From Acidobacteriaceae bacterium (lineage in GTDB: Bacteria > Acidobacteriota > Terriglobia > Terriglobales > Acidobacteriaceae): a stretch of 6,512 nt of DNA. The notes under the pieces were generated by a model. The model saw only the letters and a program-made list of their open reading frames with translations, was not told the origin of the DNA and did not search any database. Positions within the stretch are counted from its first letter, which is position 1; every line of letters begins with the position of its first letter. The stretch lies in NCBI GenBank assembly GCA_003133425.1, contig PKXI01000442.1:1938-8449 (forward strand). The letters are read 5' to 3'. Position numbers and translations under genes: made by a program. Shown piece by piece: positions 6,440 to 6,512 of the stretch.

Positions 6440-6512
6440 GCATTCTGCAAGAAAGCAATTCCGTCAGGGGTTACCGGCGAAGTGTACGGGCTTTAGAGCG
6501 CTTTCGGCCGGG
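6440..6512. other. Right edge, no recognisable gene
   Basis: This follows the TGA of the phosphorylase. No start codon with a ribosome binding site and no hairpin with a T-run were seen. All minus-strand frames are interrupted by stops here, so a minus-strand gene could at most end within these bases. Confidence 0.4.

Overview
This is a GC-rich (roughly 58-60%) bacterial chromosomal window with six intact protein genes. No RNA genes, mobile elements or CRISPR arrays were seen. The style of the proteins suggests a soil-type Acidobacteriota (Terriglobia-like) genome: a 66-residue cold-shock protein, a short GT35 glucan phosphorylase, a lone TspO, and a small Ala/Pro-rich protein with a helix-turn-helix-like core. 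That assignment rests on remembered family resemblance, not on a marker gene, and is tentative.

Layout from left to right. Positions 1-90 hold no recognisable gene. At 91-546 (minus) is a small unrecognised HTH-like protein with low-complexity flanks, starting at GTG. It is divergent from tspO (682-1167, plus), a five-helix TspO/MBR membrane protein; 135 bases separate them. Convergent with tspO, at 1290-1490 (minus), is a cold-shock protein whose probable promoter lies about 110 bases upstream, giving a long structured leader. From 1756 onward everything is on the plus strand: a group II PLP-dependent decarboxylase (1756-3120), galactokinase (3263-4414) and an alpha-glucan phosphorylase (4676-6439). 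Positions 6440-6512 hold nothing recognisable.

Galactokinase (Gal to Gal-1-P) and glucan phosphorylase (glycogen or maltodextrin plus phosphate to Glc-1-P) both feed the hexose-1-phosphate pool. No galT, galE or other glycogen gene is present to complete either pathway here. The gaps of 142 and 261 bases between the three plus-strand genes argue for separate or only loosely coupled transcription. The stress-type genes (csp, tspO) have no obvious link to the sugar genes.

I found no clear sign of a new multi-gene system. The points most worth a second look are the HTH-like low-complexity protein, the structured leader of the cold-shock gene, the unassigned substrate of the decarboxylase, and the phosphorylase that lacks the usual N-terminal extension.
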